In this document: piece after piece, positions 40,470 to 51,000 of the stretch
Position numbering within the stretch: the first letter of the stretch is position 1
Layout of the letters: each line of letters begins with the position of its first letter
NCBI GenBank assembly: GCA_031363055.1
Contig: JANLTP010000038.1
Coordinates: forward strand, 1-64,000
Direction of reading: 5' to 3'
Length of the DNA stretch: 64,000 nt
DNA from: JANLTP01 sp031363055
Lineage (GTDB): Bacteria > Pseudomonadota > Gammaproteobacteria > Burkholderiales > Burkholderiaceae_E
Notes under the pieces: model-generated
What the model was told of the DNA's origin: nothing
Database searches by the model: none
What the model saw: the letters and a program-made list of their open reading frames with translations, nothing else
Program-made: the position numbers and the translations under genes

Positions 40470-41360
40470 TCAAAGGTAATGATCGATGAGTAGTGCGCCA
40501 AATAGCGCGGCCAGATAAAAAATCGAGAAGCTGAAGGTCTTCTTCGCCAACGCGTCGGAATAGTGACGCCACAAACCCCAGGCGTAGTAAAGAAACACCG
40601 AACCCAGCAGGACGGCGCTGAACAGATAGAACAATCCGCTCATGCGAATCAGATACGGCAGCAGCGTAGTTGCAAACAGCAGCAAGGTGTAGAGCAGGAT
40701 CGATTTGCGCGTGAATTCGGCGCCGTGCGTCACCGGTAACATCGGCAAACCGGACTTTTTGTAATCTTCGATGCGATACAAGGCCAAAGCCCAGAAATGC
40801 GGTGGCGTCCAGACAAAAATAATCAGACACAACACCAGCGCCTGCGCCGGTACTTCGTTGGCAACAGCGGCCCAGCCCAGCAACGGCGGCATGGCGCCGG
40901 AGATGCCACCGATGACAATATTTTGTGGCGTTGCTGGCTTCAGGATCACGGTATAGATCAGCGCATAGCCCACAAAGGTCGCAACCGTCAGCCACAGGGT
41001 CAAACTGTTGACAAAGGTATGCAGCAGAAATGCGCCGGCGCTGCCCAACAATCCCGTGAACGCCAACGCCGCAGCGGGTGCGATTTCGCCACGAGCGGCC
41101 GGTCGGGCGCGGGTTCGGGCCATACGGGCGTCGATGCCGCGCTCGATCAGGCAGTTGAAGGCGAATCCGGCACCGGCCAGCAGCGAAATTCCGGCGGTGC
41201 CCATGACGAGGATGCGCCACGATACCGGTCCTTCGGAAGCCAGCAACATACCAATGAGCGCGCAAAATGCGACCAACATCACAATCCTGGGCTTGGTCAG
41301 CGCCAAGTATCGACTACTGGTCTGACGCCAGGCAGAGATTTCCGGGTGAATCGCTTGCAT
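40470..41360 (-). CDS. ctaB: Protoheme IX farnesyltransferase (heme O synthase)
   Basis: 296 residues, UbiA-type membrane prenyltransferase with about eight helices. The first Asp-rich motif is in FNCLIERGIDARMARTRARP near residue 70, and LFIVWTPPHFWALALYRIEDYK near 180 is the heme O synthase signature with the second Asp region. It adds the farnesyl group to heme B. It lies between ctaA and sco. Confidence 0.96.
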   Translation of the reverse strand: MQAIHPEISAWRQTSSRYLALTKPRIVMLVAFCALIGMLLASEGPVSWRILVMGTAGISLLAGAGFAFNCLIERGIDARMARTRARPAARGEIAPAAALAFTGLLGSAGAFLLHTFVNSLTLWLTVATFVGYALIYTVILKPATPQNIVIGGISGAMPPLLGWAAVANEVPAQALVLCLIIFVWTPPHFWALALYRIEDYKKSGLPMLPVTHGAEFTRKSILLYTLLLFATTLLPYLIRMSGLFYLFSAVLLGSVFLYYAWGLWRHYSDALAKKTFSFSIFYLAALFGALLIDHYL

Positions 41361-41394
41361 AACCGTTTCTTGACTTGCCTTTTAGGCTCGCGTC

Positions 41395-42396
41395 CTAGAA
41401 TCGCAACCGTGCGCGAAAGGCCTGAAAGTTTAGCACCACCAGTACAGCCAAGAGCAGAGCCGCGCCGCCATTGTGAAAAACCGCGACGGGTAGCGGCAAA
41501 CTGAAGTAGACGTTGGACAGACCCAGAACAAGCTGCAGCGCCAGCACACCGAGCAGTCCGATGCCAATGCCGCGCAGCTCGGACAAGGCCAGAATCCGGC
41601 GCGACAGCCAGAGCAGATACAGTGTCAGGACGATCGCGCCGAGCCGATGGGTCATATGAATTGCGGTCAGCGCCGCAATTGACAGACCGGCACCGTCGGC
41701 GGTTCTGCCCAGTTCCCGAAACAGATGAAAAGCATCCGAAAAATGCGTCTCAGGCCACCATTGCTGCTGGCAGGTGGGCAAGTCCGGGCACGCCAGCGCC
41801 GCATAGTTGGTACTGACCCAGCCGCCCAGAAAAATTTGAGCGATCAGCAAAATCAATGCGATGCGTGCCGGTAGTCGGAGCGCCGCGACTGGTTCGGCGT
41901 CGACATAGCGAGGGATGGCGTGCTGCCGCCGCCATAACCACACCAATAGACCGAAGGTCAGCATGCCACCCATCAAATGGCCGGTCACGATCGCCGGTCT
42001 GAGCAGCAAGGTCACCGTCCATTTGCCGAATAGCCCTTGCATGATGACGACCCCGACCAGAGCAATCGCCAGCAACGGTGACTGCTGAAGCACCTGGCGA
42101 TAACGCACAGCCATCCACGCAATCGCGATGATCGCCAGACCGAGCAGTGTCGCGATATAACGATGCGCCATTTCCTTCCAGGCCTTGCTCATGGACACCC
42201 AGCCATGTTCGCCACCCTGGCTGGCGATCGCCTGGTTGATTTCACCGGCCGCCGCACTGGGCGTCAACTTGCCATAGCAGCCCGGCCAATCCGGGCAGCC
42301 CAGACCGGCGTCGCTCAAGCGTACATAGGCACCGAGCATGATCAACAGCAAGGTGGCCAGCGCGGTCCAGCCAATCAAACGTCGATAAGCAGTCAT
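41395..42396 (-). CDS. ctaA: Heme A synthase
   Basis: 333 residues, COX15/CtaA family, eight helices. The first extracytoplasmic loop reads LSDAGLGCPDWPGCYGK; heme-ligating histidines are expected in AHRYIATLLGL, VTGHLMGGML, IHMTHRLGAIVL and AVFHNGGAALLLAV. The second loop includes ACPDLPTCQ. It converts heme O to heme A for the aa3 oxidase. It precedes ctaB by about 35 bp on the minus strand. Confidence 0.95.
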   Translation of the reverse strand: MTAYRRLIGWTALATLLLIMLGAYVRLSDAGLGCPDWPGCYGKLTPSAAAGEINQAIASQGGEHGWVSMSKAWKEMAHRYIATLLGLAIIAIAWMAVRYRQVLQQSPLLAIALVGVVIMQGLFGKWTVTLLLRPAIVTGHLMGGMLTFGLLVWLWRRQHAIPRYVDAEPVAALRLPARIALILLIAQIFLGGWVSTNYAALACPDLPTCQQQWWPETHFSDAFHLFRELGRTADGAGLSIAALTAIHMTHRLGAIVLTLYLLWLSRRILALSELRGIGIGLLGVLALQLVLGLSNVYFSLPLPVAVFHNGGAALLLAVLVVLNFQAFRARLRF

Positions 42397-42426
42397 GGGT
42401 TTGGAAAACTCAACATGTCATTACTC

Positions 42427-43071
42427 CTAGCCGAGACGCGAGGCACGCAATAAGCGCGACACATCTTTTTTCATCTTGTTCGGATCGGCCAGTGCCGGAA
42501 AGCGCATCATCAGATTGCCCAACGGATCAACCACCAGAATTCGATCCGCAGGCTGTGCCCAATGCCTCTGCCATTGTTCGCGGGTAGTTCTAACGACCCA
42601 CATACCGGTATGCTGGGCAAGCAGATCAACGCTCGGCGGATCGCCTTCGAGCAGGACCAGCACGCGCTCGATCCGATCCATGTCCTTGCCGGTGGTCAGT
42701 CGGACCTGTCGCAAGGCATAGAGGCGCTCGCGCAGCGTCGCTTCGTCCTGATCGGCCCAGACCACCAGCATGACCCACTTGCCTCGCATCTGAGACCAGA
42801 CAAAAGACGGGTCGGTGCCGACGCGCGAAAAAGTAGTATCGCCAACCGGCCGCTGTGGCTCGATGAGCTCGCCATAGTTGGTGCGCCCGCTCGGCGGGAA
42901 CACGTAATACATCAGATAGGACGCAATCACCGGCGAAGCGAACATCAGGAACAACAAAACCAGTTTGATCCGACCCGCTCGTGTCGATCGGGCAGCGGGT
43001 ATGGGGCCGTTACCCGCCGCAGGGTCGGTGGCCCGATCGGGAGAGGTCAAGGGCGCTTGCGCAGTATTCAT
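42427..43071 (-). CDS. Cox-cluster membrane-anchored thioredoxin-like protein
   Basis: 214 residues. A disordered N-terminus rich in Pro/Ala, one membrane helix (IKLVLLFLMFASPVIASYLMYY) and a periplasmic domain with Sco/thioredoxin-like strands (KWVMLVVWADQDEATLRERL, RILVVDPLGNLMMRF) but no cysteine pair. Genes for such proteins lie between SURF1 and ctaA in many betaproteobacterial cox clusters. The role is unproved; a part in oxidase assembly is likely. Here SURF1 is about 19 kb away, because of the intervening surface-polysaccharide genes. Confidence 0.75.
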   Translation of the reverse strand: MNTAQAPLTSPDRATDPAAGNGPIPAARSTRAGRIKLVLLFLMFASPVIASYLMYYVFPPSGRTNYGELIEPQRPVGDTTFSRVGTDPSFVWSQMRGKWVMLVVWADQDEATLRERLYALRQVRLTTGKDMDRIERVLVLLEGDPPSVDLLAQHTGMWVVRTTREQWQRHWAQPADRILVVDPLGNLMMRFPALADPNKMKKDVSRLLRASRLG

Positions 43072-43146
43072 CGTAGGTGATTTTACCGAGTCGCCAAACT
43101 CGAGGGATAAAATCCGGTCATACCTCGGGGTCAGCGCTGGAGCGGC

Positions 43147-43362
43147 ATGAAAATTCTGGTTGTTATTGCTTTTTTGATGATCTTCGCCAGCCTCGCTTCA
43201 GCCATGTTTTTTCTGGTGCGTGATCGCGGCAGCACCCGCAACGTCGTCCGGGCACTGACGTTTCGGGTCGGATTTTCGATCGCACTGTTCCTGCTGATTC
43301 TGTTCGCCCACTGGATGGGCTGGATTCAAAGTACCGGGTTACCGGTGCAGCGATCCTCGTAA
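43147..43362 (+). CDS. DUF2909 small twin-helix membrane protein
   Basis: 71 residues, two transmembrane helices (LVVIAFLMIFASLASAMFFL and GFSIALFLLILFAHWMGWIQ) separated by a basic loop RDRGSTRNVVRALTFR. This is the DUF2909 pattern. In related genomes the gene belongs with coxC and SURF1; here it lies at the other boundary of the inserted surface cluster, on the plus strand. Function unknown, probably oxidase-linked. Confidence 0.8.
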   Translation: MKILVVIAFLMIFASLASAMFFLVRDRGSTRNVVRALTFRVGFSIALFLLILFAHWMGWIQSTGLPVQRSS

Positions 43363-43396
43363 ATGGTGAAGATACACTAAACCGGTTATCCGGTCG

Positions 43397-44143
43397 CTAA
43401 GCGCCGGCGATCTGTGCCGACCGATTCGCGCCCGAGCCGCCTTTGACAAACCCGGGTTTGGCACCGCTGCGCCAAAGCTTCCAGCCGAATCGCCCAATGT
43501 CGTCTTGCTCGGTGATCAAACTTTGGCGAATCGAAAAAGGATCGAGATGCAGGCCGGCCATCGCTGTTGCCACGGTCGAGGCCGTGCTGTAACCAAGTCT
43601 GCCGAGTATCTTGCGCTCGGTACCGAGGAACACATCAAACGCATAAGTCGCGTGTTGCACCGGTTCACCCAGCAATTGCTCGAGTTCACTCTTGGCTTCG
43701 CGAACCTGTTGTTCGATGGGTACCGGCAATTGCTCAGGCGTGAAGCGCTCGATCACAATCTGGTGACCGATCGAAAGCCCGAGTTCGCCCATCTGCCGCA
43801 TGCGACTGTGCAGGCCATCCGGATCATCGCTGCGTGGGTCAACAAAAACCGTCGCAGGCATTTGCTGGGCGAGCAGCAGATTGCCGATGCCATCGCTGAA
43901 GCTCGACTCACCTTCAAAGGTAATCACCACCGCACGTTCAGGTAAACGAGCGCCGCCGGTGAAGGCCTTGGCAACCTGATTCAGGCTGACCGTCTTGAAG
44001 CGATGCTCAGCCATGAATTGCAAATGCGAACGGAACACTTCAGCCGAGAACCCGGCCGAGCCGTCGTGAATGCCGCGCGTTATGCCGCGGCCGACGTATT
44101 TCAATACGGTGCAATGAACCACTGGTAGTTGCCTGGCCAACAA
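43397..44143 (-). CDS. Polysaccharide-deacetylase-like protein with degenerate active site
   Basis: 248 residues with NodB-homology organisation: an N-terminal HCTVLKYVGRG segment, RSHLQFMAEHRFKTVSLNQV and the strand VVITFEGESSFSDGI. In active enzymes the last reads TFDDG and gives two metal-binding Asp residues; here it reads TFEGE. The H-x-x-x-H metal motif expected about 50 residues later is only GHQIVIER. The protein is therefore probably not an active deacetylase, or uses other ligands. It has no signal peptide. It is the last gene of the minus-strand epsE/epsL group and faces the cox genes. It could be a regulatory or binding relative. Confidence 0.6.
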   Translation of the reverse strand: MLARQLPVVHCTVLKYVGRGITRGIHDGSAGFSAEVFRSHLQFMAEHRFKTVSLNQVAKAFTGGARLPERAVVITFEGESSFSDGIGNLLLAQQMPATVFVDPRSDDPDGLHSRMRQMGELGLSIGHQIVIERFTPEQLPVPIEQQVREAKSELEQLLGEPVQHATYAFDVFLGTERKILGRLGYSTASTVATAMAGLHLDPFSIRQSLITEQDDIGRFGWKLWRSGAKPGFVKGGSGANRSAQIAGA

Positions 44144-44183
44144 TTTGTTTAAGATAAAGTCTCGAATTCAGTATGGAAAGAAT

Positions 44184-45002
44184 CTAGAAGACACTTTCGC
44201 GAACGAAAATCAAATCATCCGGACGAATCGGATCATCCAATTTAGGTTCGATAACCTGGACCGAACGATTGCCGTAACGGCGATGAACCCTGATCGCGCG
44301 ATCGGTACCGCGCAAGGTCAGACCGCCCCCCTTGGCAATAGCTTGAGCTACAGTCATGCCACGGTCAACCCCGTACATGCCTGGGCGTTGCACTTGTCCA
44401 TACACATAGTAGTTTGGCGCACGATTTACGTAGAGGACGTCGCCAGCACGCAACGCAATGTCCTTGGCGAGGTCACCGGAGGTGAACATGTCCACCAAAT
44501 CGACCTCAATGCGCTGGATACGGCCATCGCGGGCCGTCACGACGATAACCTCGTCAGCACCCGTAGCCGAAACACCACCGGCCAACGACAGCACTTCAGA
44601 CAAACGCATGCCGGTTGTCTCGAGCGGATAACGTCCGGGCCGCGTCACGTTACCGAGCACGGCAACCTGTTGACTTCTGAACTCACGAACGTTGACGGTG
44701 ACCTGCGGGTTTTGAATGAAGTTACCGTCTTTCAATCGCTTCGCAATCAATTGCTCGATTGCAGATGGTGATTGACCGGCCACGCGGATGATGCCGACCA
44801 GCGGGAATGAAATAACACCGCCCTCGGTGATTCGAGCCTCGACCTCAAGGTCACGGTTCTGGAACACCTGAATACGAACGACGTCGCCGGCACCCAGCAA
44901 ATAATCGTCTCGTTGTTGCCCCTGAGCCTGTGCGTTTACCTGTCCAAGAAACATTGCAAACGCGCAGATCGCCAATACCGCTTTGAAGAATGACTTAATC
45001 AT
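44184..45002 (-). CDS. epsE: Wza/EpsE-type polysaccharide export protein
   Basis: 272 residues. Signal peptide MIKSFFKAVLAICAFAMFLGQVNA is without a lipobox. The polysaccharide export domain follows (YLLGAGDVVRIQVFQNRDLE), then two SLBB domains (VAVLGNVTRPGRYPLE; YYVYGQVQRPGMYGVD). It would form the periplasmic or outer-membrane gate for a secreted polysaccharide. No Wzc-type chain-length kinase gene is present nearby. The gene follows epsL on the minus strand with a 196-bp gap; I saw no other feature in that gap. Confidence 0.9.
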   Translation of the reverse strand: MIKSFFKAVLAICAFAMFLGQVNAQAQGQQRDDYLLGAGDVVRIQVFQNRDLEVEARITEGGVISFPLVGIIRVAGQSPSAIEQLIAKRLKDGNFIQNPQVTVNVREFRSQQVAVLGNVTRPGRYPLETTGMRLSEVLSLAGGVSATGADEVIVVTARDGRIQRIEVDLVDMFTSGDLAKDIALRAGDVLYVNRAPNYYVYGQVQRPGMYGVDRGMTVAQAIAKGGGLTLRGTDRAIRVHRRYGNRSVQVIEPKLDDPIRPDDLIFVRESVF

Positions 45003-45198
45003 GGTCTGACCATTCCATTTACTGTCAAAAAACCAATACTGATGGTAGCGCTCCGATACCGCTTTGCGCGTGATGAAATGCGCGAGTGGTCAGGCAGGCG
45101 ACGTTAAACGGTCGCCTCTGTCGTATCGGCGCAAAAGGCCTGGCACTGACGTGGGAATGCGGCGCCCCGGGTGATTGGCCGACTCGGTCGGCAATCGA

Positions 45199-46452
45199 TC
45201 AGAACTGCCCGCGAATACCACCGATAATGACGTTGTTGACGAAGTCGGCACCGACCAGATTGGTGGTGCGCTGTTCACGGCGCAAATCGGCCGTGAATGA
45301 GATCGCTCGCGAGTAGTCGTACAAGATACCGGCCTGCAGGGTCACGATATTGTCCTTGCGAACCAGTCCCGGACTGTTGACGATACCCGGATCACCCTTG
45401 TAGTTCCACATCGCGTACTGCACCAGACCGGTCAACGAAGTCTTGCCGGTCAGCACCAGTCGAGGCGCCAATCGCAATTGCGTGATGTCGATATAGTTCG
45501 CGGTGAAAATGCCCGGCAGTCCGATCGATCGATCGAGCGCCACGTTCAAGAAGAAGCCACCCGACGGACGCCAATCGAGGTTCAACTCGGAGGTCAGACC
45601 GCCGAAGTCACGCTGGTTAAAGGCGTCATACTTGCGCTGCGTATAGCCGATCGAGCCACCGATCAAGGTGTCCTCGGAAGGTCGGACGCGCAATCGAGTC
45701 AGCAACTCGGTTTGTTTGAATGAGTTGTCGACCCCGGTAGCGAGGTTTTGCCCCAGAAAGTCCGTCAACTGCAAGTAATCGTATTTGCCGCGCGCGCTAC
45801 GCCCCAGAAAAGTCAACTCGGTACCGGTACCCGGCGCGAACCGTAGTCCAGCTTCCACACCGTTGGTCGTGAAGTTACCCGGCAAGTAGGCGGTGGCGCT
45901 GTTGGTGACCTTGACCTGGTCGACCGTGCCCTCGAGAAACCAGCTCGGCGTAATACGCAGCCGGGCCGTGAAATAGGGGTTGAAGCGCGATATTTCGTTC
46001 TTGTCGACCGCGCTGGTGACCGCGCCGCTGCGCACCAAAATCTGGTTAAACCCCAATAATCCACGAGAAACGCGCGCACCGACCCGACCTGACAAGGGGC
46101 CGGATACTTCCCAATCCCAGTTCAACTCGCCCTGGTAGGCCAGGTTGTCAAAACGCGAATAATTCTGATACTTGAACGGTTGCAGGTTCAGGCCCGCCCG
46201 AAAGCGCTGCAGACTCAGTTCACGGTCAAACAAAATACCCAGATCGCCGCGCAAAATGGTGTCAGAGCGGGCTGATTTGCCATAGCCGGCTGTCGGGTCA
46301 ACCCCCTTGTCAAGGCGAAATATGTTGTCATGACGTTCAAACGCCGCACCCGCATTGACCCGGATAACATCCTGATCTTGGGCGTGAATTGAGAAAGGCA
46401 GGACCAGGATGCCCAGTGCTATTACGAGAAAACGCCTTGTCTTGAAAGACAT
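45199..46452 (-). CDS. epsL: EpsL-like outer-membrane beta-barrel of exopolysaccharide secretion
   Basis: 417 residues with signal peptide MSFKTRRFLVIALGILVLPF and a series of amphipathic strands ending in GGIRGQF, a terminal Phe as in outer-membrane barrels. The N-terminal FERHDNIFRLDKGVDP and FDRELSLQRFRAGLNL resemble the EpsL proteins linked with exosortase-associated polysaccharide loci of betaproteobacteria. It probably conducts or anchors the polysaccharide at the cell surface. It is divergent from the priming glycosyltransferase gene, with 163 bp between starts. Confidence 0.8.
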   Translation of the reverse strand: MSFKTRRFLVIALGILVLPFSIHAQDQDVIRVNAGAAFERHDNIFRLDKGVDPTAGYGKSARSDTILRGDLGILFDRELSLQRFRAGLNLQPFKYQNYSRFDNLAYQGELNWDWEVSGPLSGRVGARVSRGLLGFNQILVRSGAVTSAVDKNEISRFNPYFTARLRITPSWFLEGTVDQVKVTNSATAYLPGNFTTNGVEAGLRFAPGTGTELTFLGRSARGKYDYLQLTDFLGQNLATGVDNSFKQTELLTRLRVRPSEDTLIGGSIGYTQRKYDAFNQRDFGGLTSELNLDWRPSGGFFLNVALDRSIGLPGIFTANYIDITQLRLAPRLVLTGKTSLTGLVQYAMWNYKGDPGIVNSPGLVRKDNIVTLQAGILYDYSRAISFTADLRREQRTTNLVGADFVNNVIIGGIRGQF

Positions 46453-46615
46453 GAACTTCCTTTGCGAAAAAGTACCTTGTTATCTGGCTTTGCTCAGTCG
46501 ATCATATCGATCTGGCGTCGCTTCACAATGAAGAACATCGATAAGCAACTTAAAGTGATTTCTAGTTTTAACCTCAAGGTATCAGTTTTCCTGCGCTTTT
46601 TCCAGACGTATTGAT
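46453..46615. promoter_or_regulatory. Divergent control region between epsL and the priming transferase
   Basis: 163 bp, noticeably AT-richer than the flanking genes, especially at 46540-46600. It must hold promoters for both the minus-strand exporter group and the long plus-strand adhesin-glycan operon. ATCATATCGAT-like palindromic stretches (near 46501-46513) are present, but I cannot assign a regulator. Confidence 0.5.
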
Positions 46616-48022
46616 ATGGCAACAACACGTATCGCCAGATTAGCGCCCGCAATCAGCCCGGTTCGAACCGGCAATCAAAGCCTTTTGGCCCTGTTCAAGT
46701 CGTTCGTCGATCGGGCCATCGCGATATTGTGTGTCTTTGGCGCAACAGTTGCCTGGGGCCATGAAATTGGCTCGGCCGAACTGGTTTTAGCGGTTCTGGT
46801 CGGTGCGCTGGTACCGACTTCGAGTATTCCGTTCGGACACCGCCCACCGGGCATGGTTCGTCAAATTGCCGGCACCTGGGGTCTGGTGGTGGGCTTGCTG
46901 CTGCTGCTCGGTCTGGCCATGAACATGTTGCGACTGTTCGACCAAAACGTGATCGCCACCTGGGTCATTGCCGTCCCGTTTGCGCAGACCATCGCTCATT
47001 GGGTGTTCCCGTTCATCCTGCCGCGCCTGGTCGCACTGCGCGGTGAACACGTCGTCATTATCGTGGGGGCCAACAAGTTGGGCCGCACTCTCGCGCAGTC
47101 GATGCTCGCCGACCCGCTGAATCGCACCCGCATCGCCGGTTTTTTCGATGATCGCGCCGGTTCGCGTATTGGTGACGTCAGCGAGGCTCCGATCCTCGGA
47201 TCGATCGATCGGGTGGCCGATTTCGCCCGCAGCAATCGGGTTCACCAAATTTTCATTGCCCTGCCGATGGCCTCACAACCGCGGATTCTGAAGTTGCTCG
47301 ACGGCCTGCGCGACACCACCGCATCGATTTATTTCGTGCCTGATATTTTCATGCTCGATTTGATTCAAGCCAGGGTTGATACGGTGGTCGGATTGCCGGT
47401 GGTGGCTGTTTGCGAGTCGCCGTTTCACGGTACGACCGACGCAACCAAGCGGCTGGCCGATATCTGCATAGCCACAGCCGCGATCGTGCTGACCGTGCCA
47501 ATCATGCTGGCGGTGGCGATCGGCATCAAATTCACCATGCCAGGACCGGTGTTGTTCAAACAACGGCGATTCGGTCTGGACGGACAAGAGATCGTCATCT
47601 GGAAGTTCCGCAGCATGAAGGTGCAGGAGGACGGATCCGAGGTCAAGCAGGCTACCAAGAACGATTCGCGAATCACGCCGTTCGGCAGCTTCCTGCGCCG
47701 CTCCTCGCTCGATGAGTTGCCGCAGTTCTTCAACGTGCTTCAAGGTAAAATGAGCGTGGTGGGTCCAAGACCGCATGCGATCGCCCACAACGAGATGTAT
47801 CGCAGCCTCATCAAAGGCTACATGATCCGTCACAAGGTTCGGCCGGGTATTACCGGTCTGGCTCAGATCAACGGCGCGCGGGGCGAAACCGACACCATCG
47901 AAAAGATGGAGCTGCGCATCAAGTACGACCTGGAATATCTGCGAAAATGGACGCTGCGTCTTGACCTCTGGATCATCTTCAAGACGATCGCCCAAGTATT
48001 TCGCGATCCGAACGCGTACTAG
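46616..48022 (+). CDS. epsB: Undecaprenyl-phosphate sugar phosphotransferase (priming enzyme)
   Basis: 468 residues, WcaJ/EpsB-type. Several N-terminal helices, a CoA-binding-like Rossmann part (VVIIVGANKLGRTLAQSML), then the bacterial sugar-transferase domain: KRLADICIATAAIVLTVPIM, IWKFRSMKV, RRSSLDELPQFFNVLQGKMS, VVGPRPHA and VRPGITGLAQINGARGE. It links a hexose-1-phosphate, usually glucose, to undecaprenyl phosphate and starts each repeat unit in the inner membrane. It is the first gene of a plus-strand operon, 7 bp before the adhesin gene. Confidence 0.93.
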   Translation: MATTRIARLAPAISPVRTGNQSLLALFKSFVDRAIAILCVFGATVAWGHEIGSAELVLAVLVGALVPTSSIPFGHRPPGMVRQIAGTWGLVVGLLLLLGLAMNMLRLFDQNVIATWVIAVPFAQTIAHWVFPFILPRLVALRGEHVVIIVGANKLGRTLAQSMLADPLNRTRIAGFFDDRAGSRIGDVSEAPILGSIDRVADFARSNRVHQIFIALPMASQPRILKLLDGLRDTTASIYFVPDIFMLDLIQARVDTVVGLPVVAVCESPFHGTTDATKRLADICIATAAIVLTVPIMLAVAIGIKFTMPGPVLFKQRRFGLDGQEIVIWKFRSMKVQEDGSEVKQATKNDSRITPFGSFLRRSSLDELPQFFNVLQGKMSVVGPRPHAIAHNEMYRSLIKGYMIRHKVRPGITGLAQINGARGETDTIEKMELRIKYDLEYLRKWTLRLDLWIIFKTIAQVFRDPNAY

Positions 48023-48029
48023 CGGGTGA

Positions 48030-51000
48030 ATGGCCCTCTTCCTTGAAGCCGTAAGCGTAGCCGGCGTCGTACAACGCACTCCGGTCGATTCGGCGCGCGT
48101 ACGGATCACGGCGCAACAAGGATTCACCTATCGATTATCCGATGATCAGGGCGCATCGTTCGATCAAAATGTCTCGATCCGGCGCGATCGCAATTCCCTG
48201 ATCGTGGACGGCCTGCCGGCCGAACAAGTCATTGAGCTCGACGGTTTCTTTTTCAACTGCGTCCCCGCAAGTCCGTGCACTTTTGTAACTGAAAATCTGG
48301 GCGGAGCCGCCAACATCACGCCGGCCAGTGAGCCGGTCGGTGCCTTGCAAGATGGCACCTTCATGATGTTCACCAAGGGCCAACTGGCTGCCGCCGTTCC
48401 AGTGGCACCCGAGGCGGAGTTCATTCCCAAGAATGTGCTGGTAGGACTGGGTGCGGTTGCCTTGCTGGGACTTGCCGCCGGCGGCGGTGGCGGCGGCAAA
48501 GGCGGTAACGGCGCCAGTGCCAACGACACCACGCCGCCAGATGCGCCGGTGCTGACCAGCGCCCGGCTCAGCAAGGACGCCCGGCCGATTCTCAGTGGCA
48601 CCGCCGAAGCCGGGTCAGTTGTTATAGTGTCGCTCGATATCGACGGCAACGGCGTCTCCGACGTTTCCTATGAAACGCAGACCGACGCCAGCGGCCACTG
48701 GACGATCGACCTGGCCACCGCCACGCCGTCCGCGCTGGCCTTGCCCGCCGGTGGTTTGCCCGATGGCGCCAACGTGCGAGTGGTCATGCGCGCTCGCGAC
48801 CAGTCGAATAACACCAGCGTCTTGGCAACCACCGAAGTGCTGGTGATTGACCGCGCGCCGCCGCTGCAAACCGCCACCATTTCAGCGGTGACCGATGACC
48901 AGGCGGCACAAACCGGAACCGTCGCCACTGGCGGCGCCAGCAACGATCTCAGCCCGACCCTGAGCGGATCGATCAGCGCGCCGCTGGCGTCGGGCGATCG
49001 AATCCAGGTATTACGCAACGGTGTCGTTGCCGGTGAAGCGACCCTCAATGGCACCTTGTGGACTTTTACCGATACGGTTGTGCCCGGGACAGTGTTGGCG
49101 GCCAACTACACCGTGCGTGCCGTCGATACCGCCGGGAACAGCGGCGCCGAAAGTACACCGTACCTGGTCAATCTGGACACCTTGGCGCCTGGCGTGCCGA
49201 CGATTGCGATCGTCGCTGGCGACGACCGGATTAATTTTGCCGAAGCAGGCGTGCCGGTTTTGCTGCGTGGCACCGCCGAAGCCAGCGTGACGGTCAACGT
49301 GGCCTGGGGTCTGCGAAATTTCAGCGCCCTCGCTGATGCCTCGGGGCAATGGCAACTGAATGTTCCGGCGACCGAAATTCCCGGTAACGGCGTGCAGCTG
49401 GTCAGCGCCATTGCGGTGGATGCGGCCGGCAACAGCAGCGTCTCCGGTATTCGAACGGTAAGCGTCGAAACCGGCTTACCGTCGGCGCCAACCATCAACG
49501 CGGTCGCCGTCGATAACCGGATCAATGCATCCGAAGTCGGTGCGCCAGTGACGGTGTCCGGGCAGGCTGATTCGGGCAACACCGTCACTCTGACGTGGCC
49601 TGGCATCAGCGGAGCAGCGCGGACCGCAGTTGCGGCCAACGGCGTCTGGTCGATCACCTATTCGGCACTGGAAATTGGCGCATTGGCGCAAGGCCCTGCC
49701 AGCCTCAGCGCGGCCGCCTCGGATCTGGCCGGTAATTCCAGACCTGGATCGGCCCTGTCGGTCGACAAGGACACGATTGCTCCGGCACAAATCGTGAGCA
49801 TCAGCAGCGTCACCGACAACCAGGCACCGGTAACCGGTGGCGTCGGCAGCGGTGGCGTCACCAATGATCAAACACCAACCGTCATCGGGACTCTGGATGC
49901 GGCGCTGGCCAGTGGCGAAACCCTGCACGTCTATCGCGGCGGAGTCGATGTCGGCAACGCCACGGCAGCCGGAACGTCCTGGAGCTTTACCGATACCCTC
50001 GCCAGCGCCGGCACGTACGCCTATACGGCTCGTGTCATTGACGCTGCCGGCAACCTGGGCACCAATGTGTCCAACGTCTTCGGAATTGTGCTCGATAACG
50101 TCGCGCCTGCCGCGCCCACCATTGCCGTTATTGCCGGCGATGATGTCGTTTCGTCCGCAGAAGCGGCCGCCGGGGTGACCATCACGGGCACCGCAGAAGC
50201 GGGCGCAACAGTAACGGTGCTCTGGAATGGCGTACAGCAGGTCGGCGTAGCCACCGGCGGAAACTACAGCGTCACGTTTGCGGCCGGACAGATTCCCGTC
50301 AGCGGCGCATTCACCGTAACCGCCACCGCCGCCGATCTGGCAGGCAATGTCAGCACTCCGGGGTCACGACCAGTGACCGTGACGGGGCCGCCCAAGACTG
50401 CCGACGTCACCTCAATCACTGACGATCTCGCGCCGCAGATCGGAGCGCTTGCCACAGGCGGCGCCAGTAACGATGGTACGCCCACCGTGGCTGGCAATTT
50501 ATCAGCCGCTCTCGGGGCAGGTGAAACACTGCACGTCTTTCGCAATGGCGTCGACCTGACGGTTGCTGGCCTGGCGCCAGCCGGAACAACCTGGACCTAC
50601 ACCGACGCCAGCGGCGGCCTCGTTTCGGGGACCACTTACACCTATACAGCACGGGTCTTCACCGGCGCGGTCGCCGGACCGGCAGGCACCGGCTTTGCGA
50701 TGATTTTCGACAACACTGCGCCCATACTGCCCACCATCAATATCGTCGCCGGCGACGATATCGTTTCAACCGCAGAAGCCGCTGCAGGCGTCACCATCAG
50801 CGGCACCGCTGAAGCGGGTTCGAACGTGGTCGTGACCTGGGGTACATCGACACCGCTCAATACCGTGGCCCTGGCGGGTGGAACCTTCTCAATAGCGTTT
50901 GCTGCGGGCCAGATTCCGCCCAGTGGTGTCACGAGCGTCAACGTAGTCGCTACGGACGCAGCGGGCAATCCCAGTGCGGCCGGCACGCGAACCGTCACAG

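Noticed and set aside
42476..43080. Plus-strand frames opposite the cox-linked membrane protein
   Set aside because: The minus-strand frame has a membrane helix and conserved context; the opposite frames show neither.
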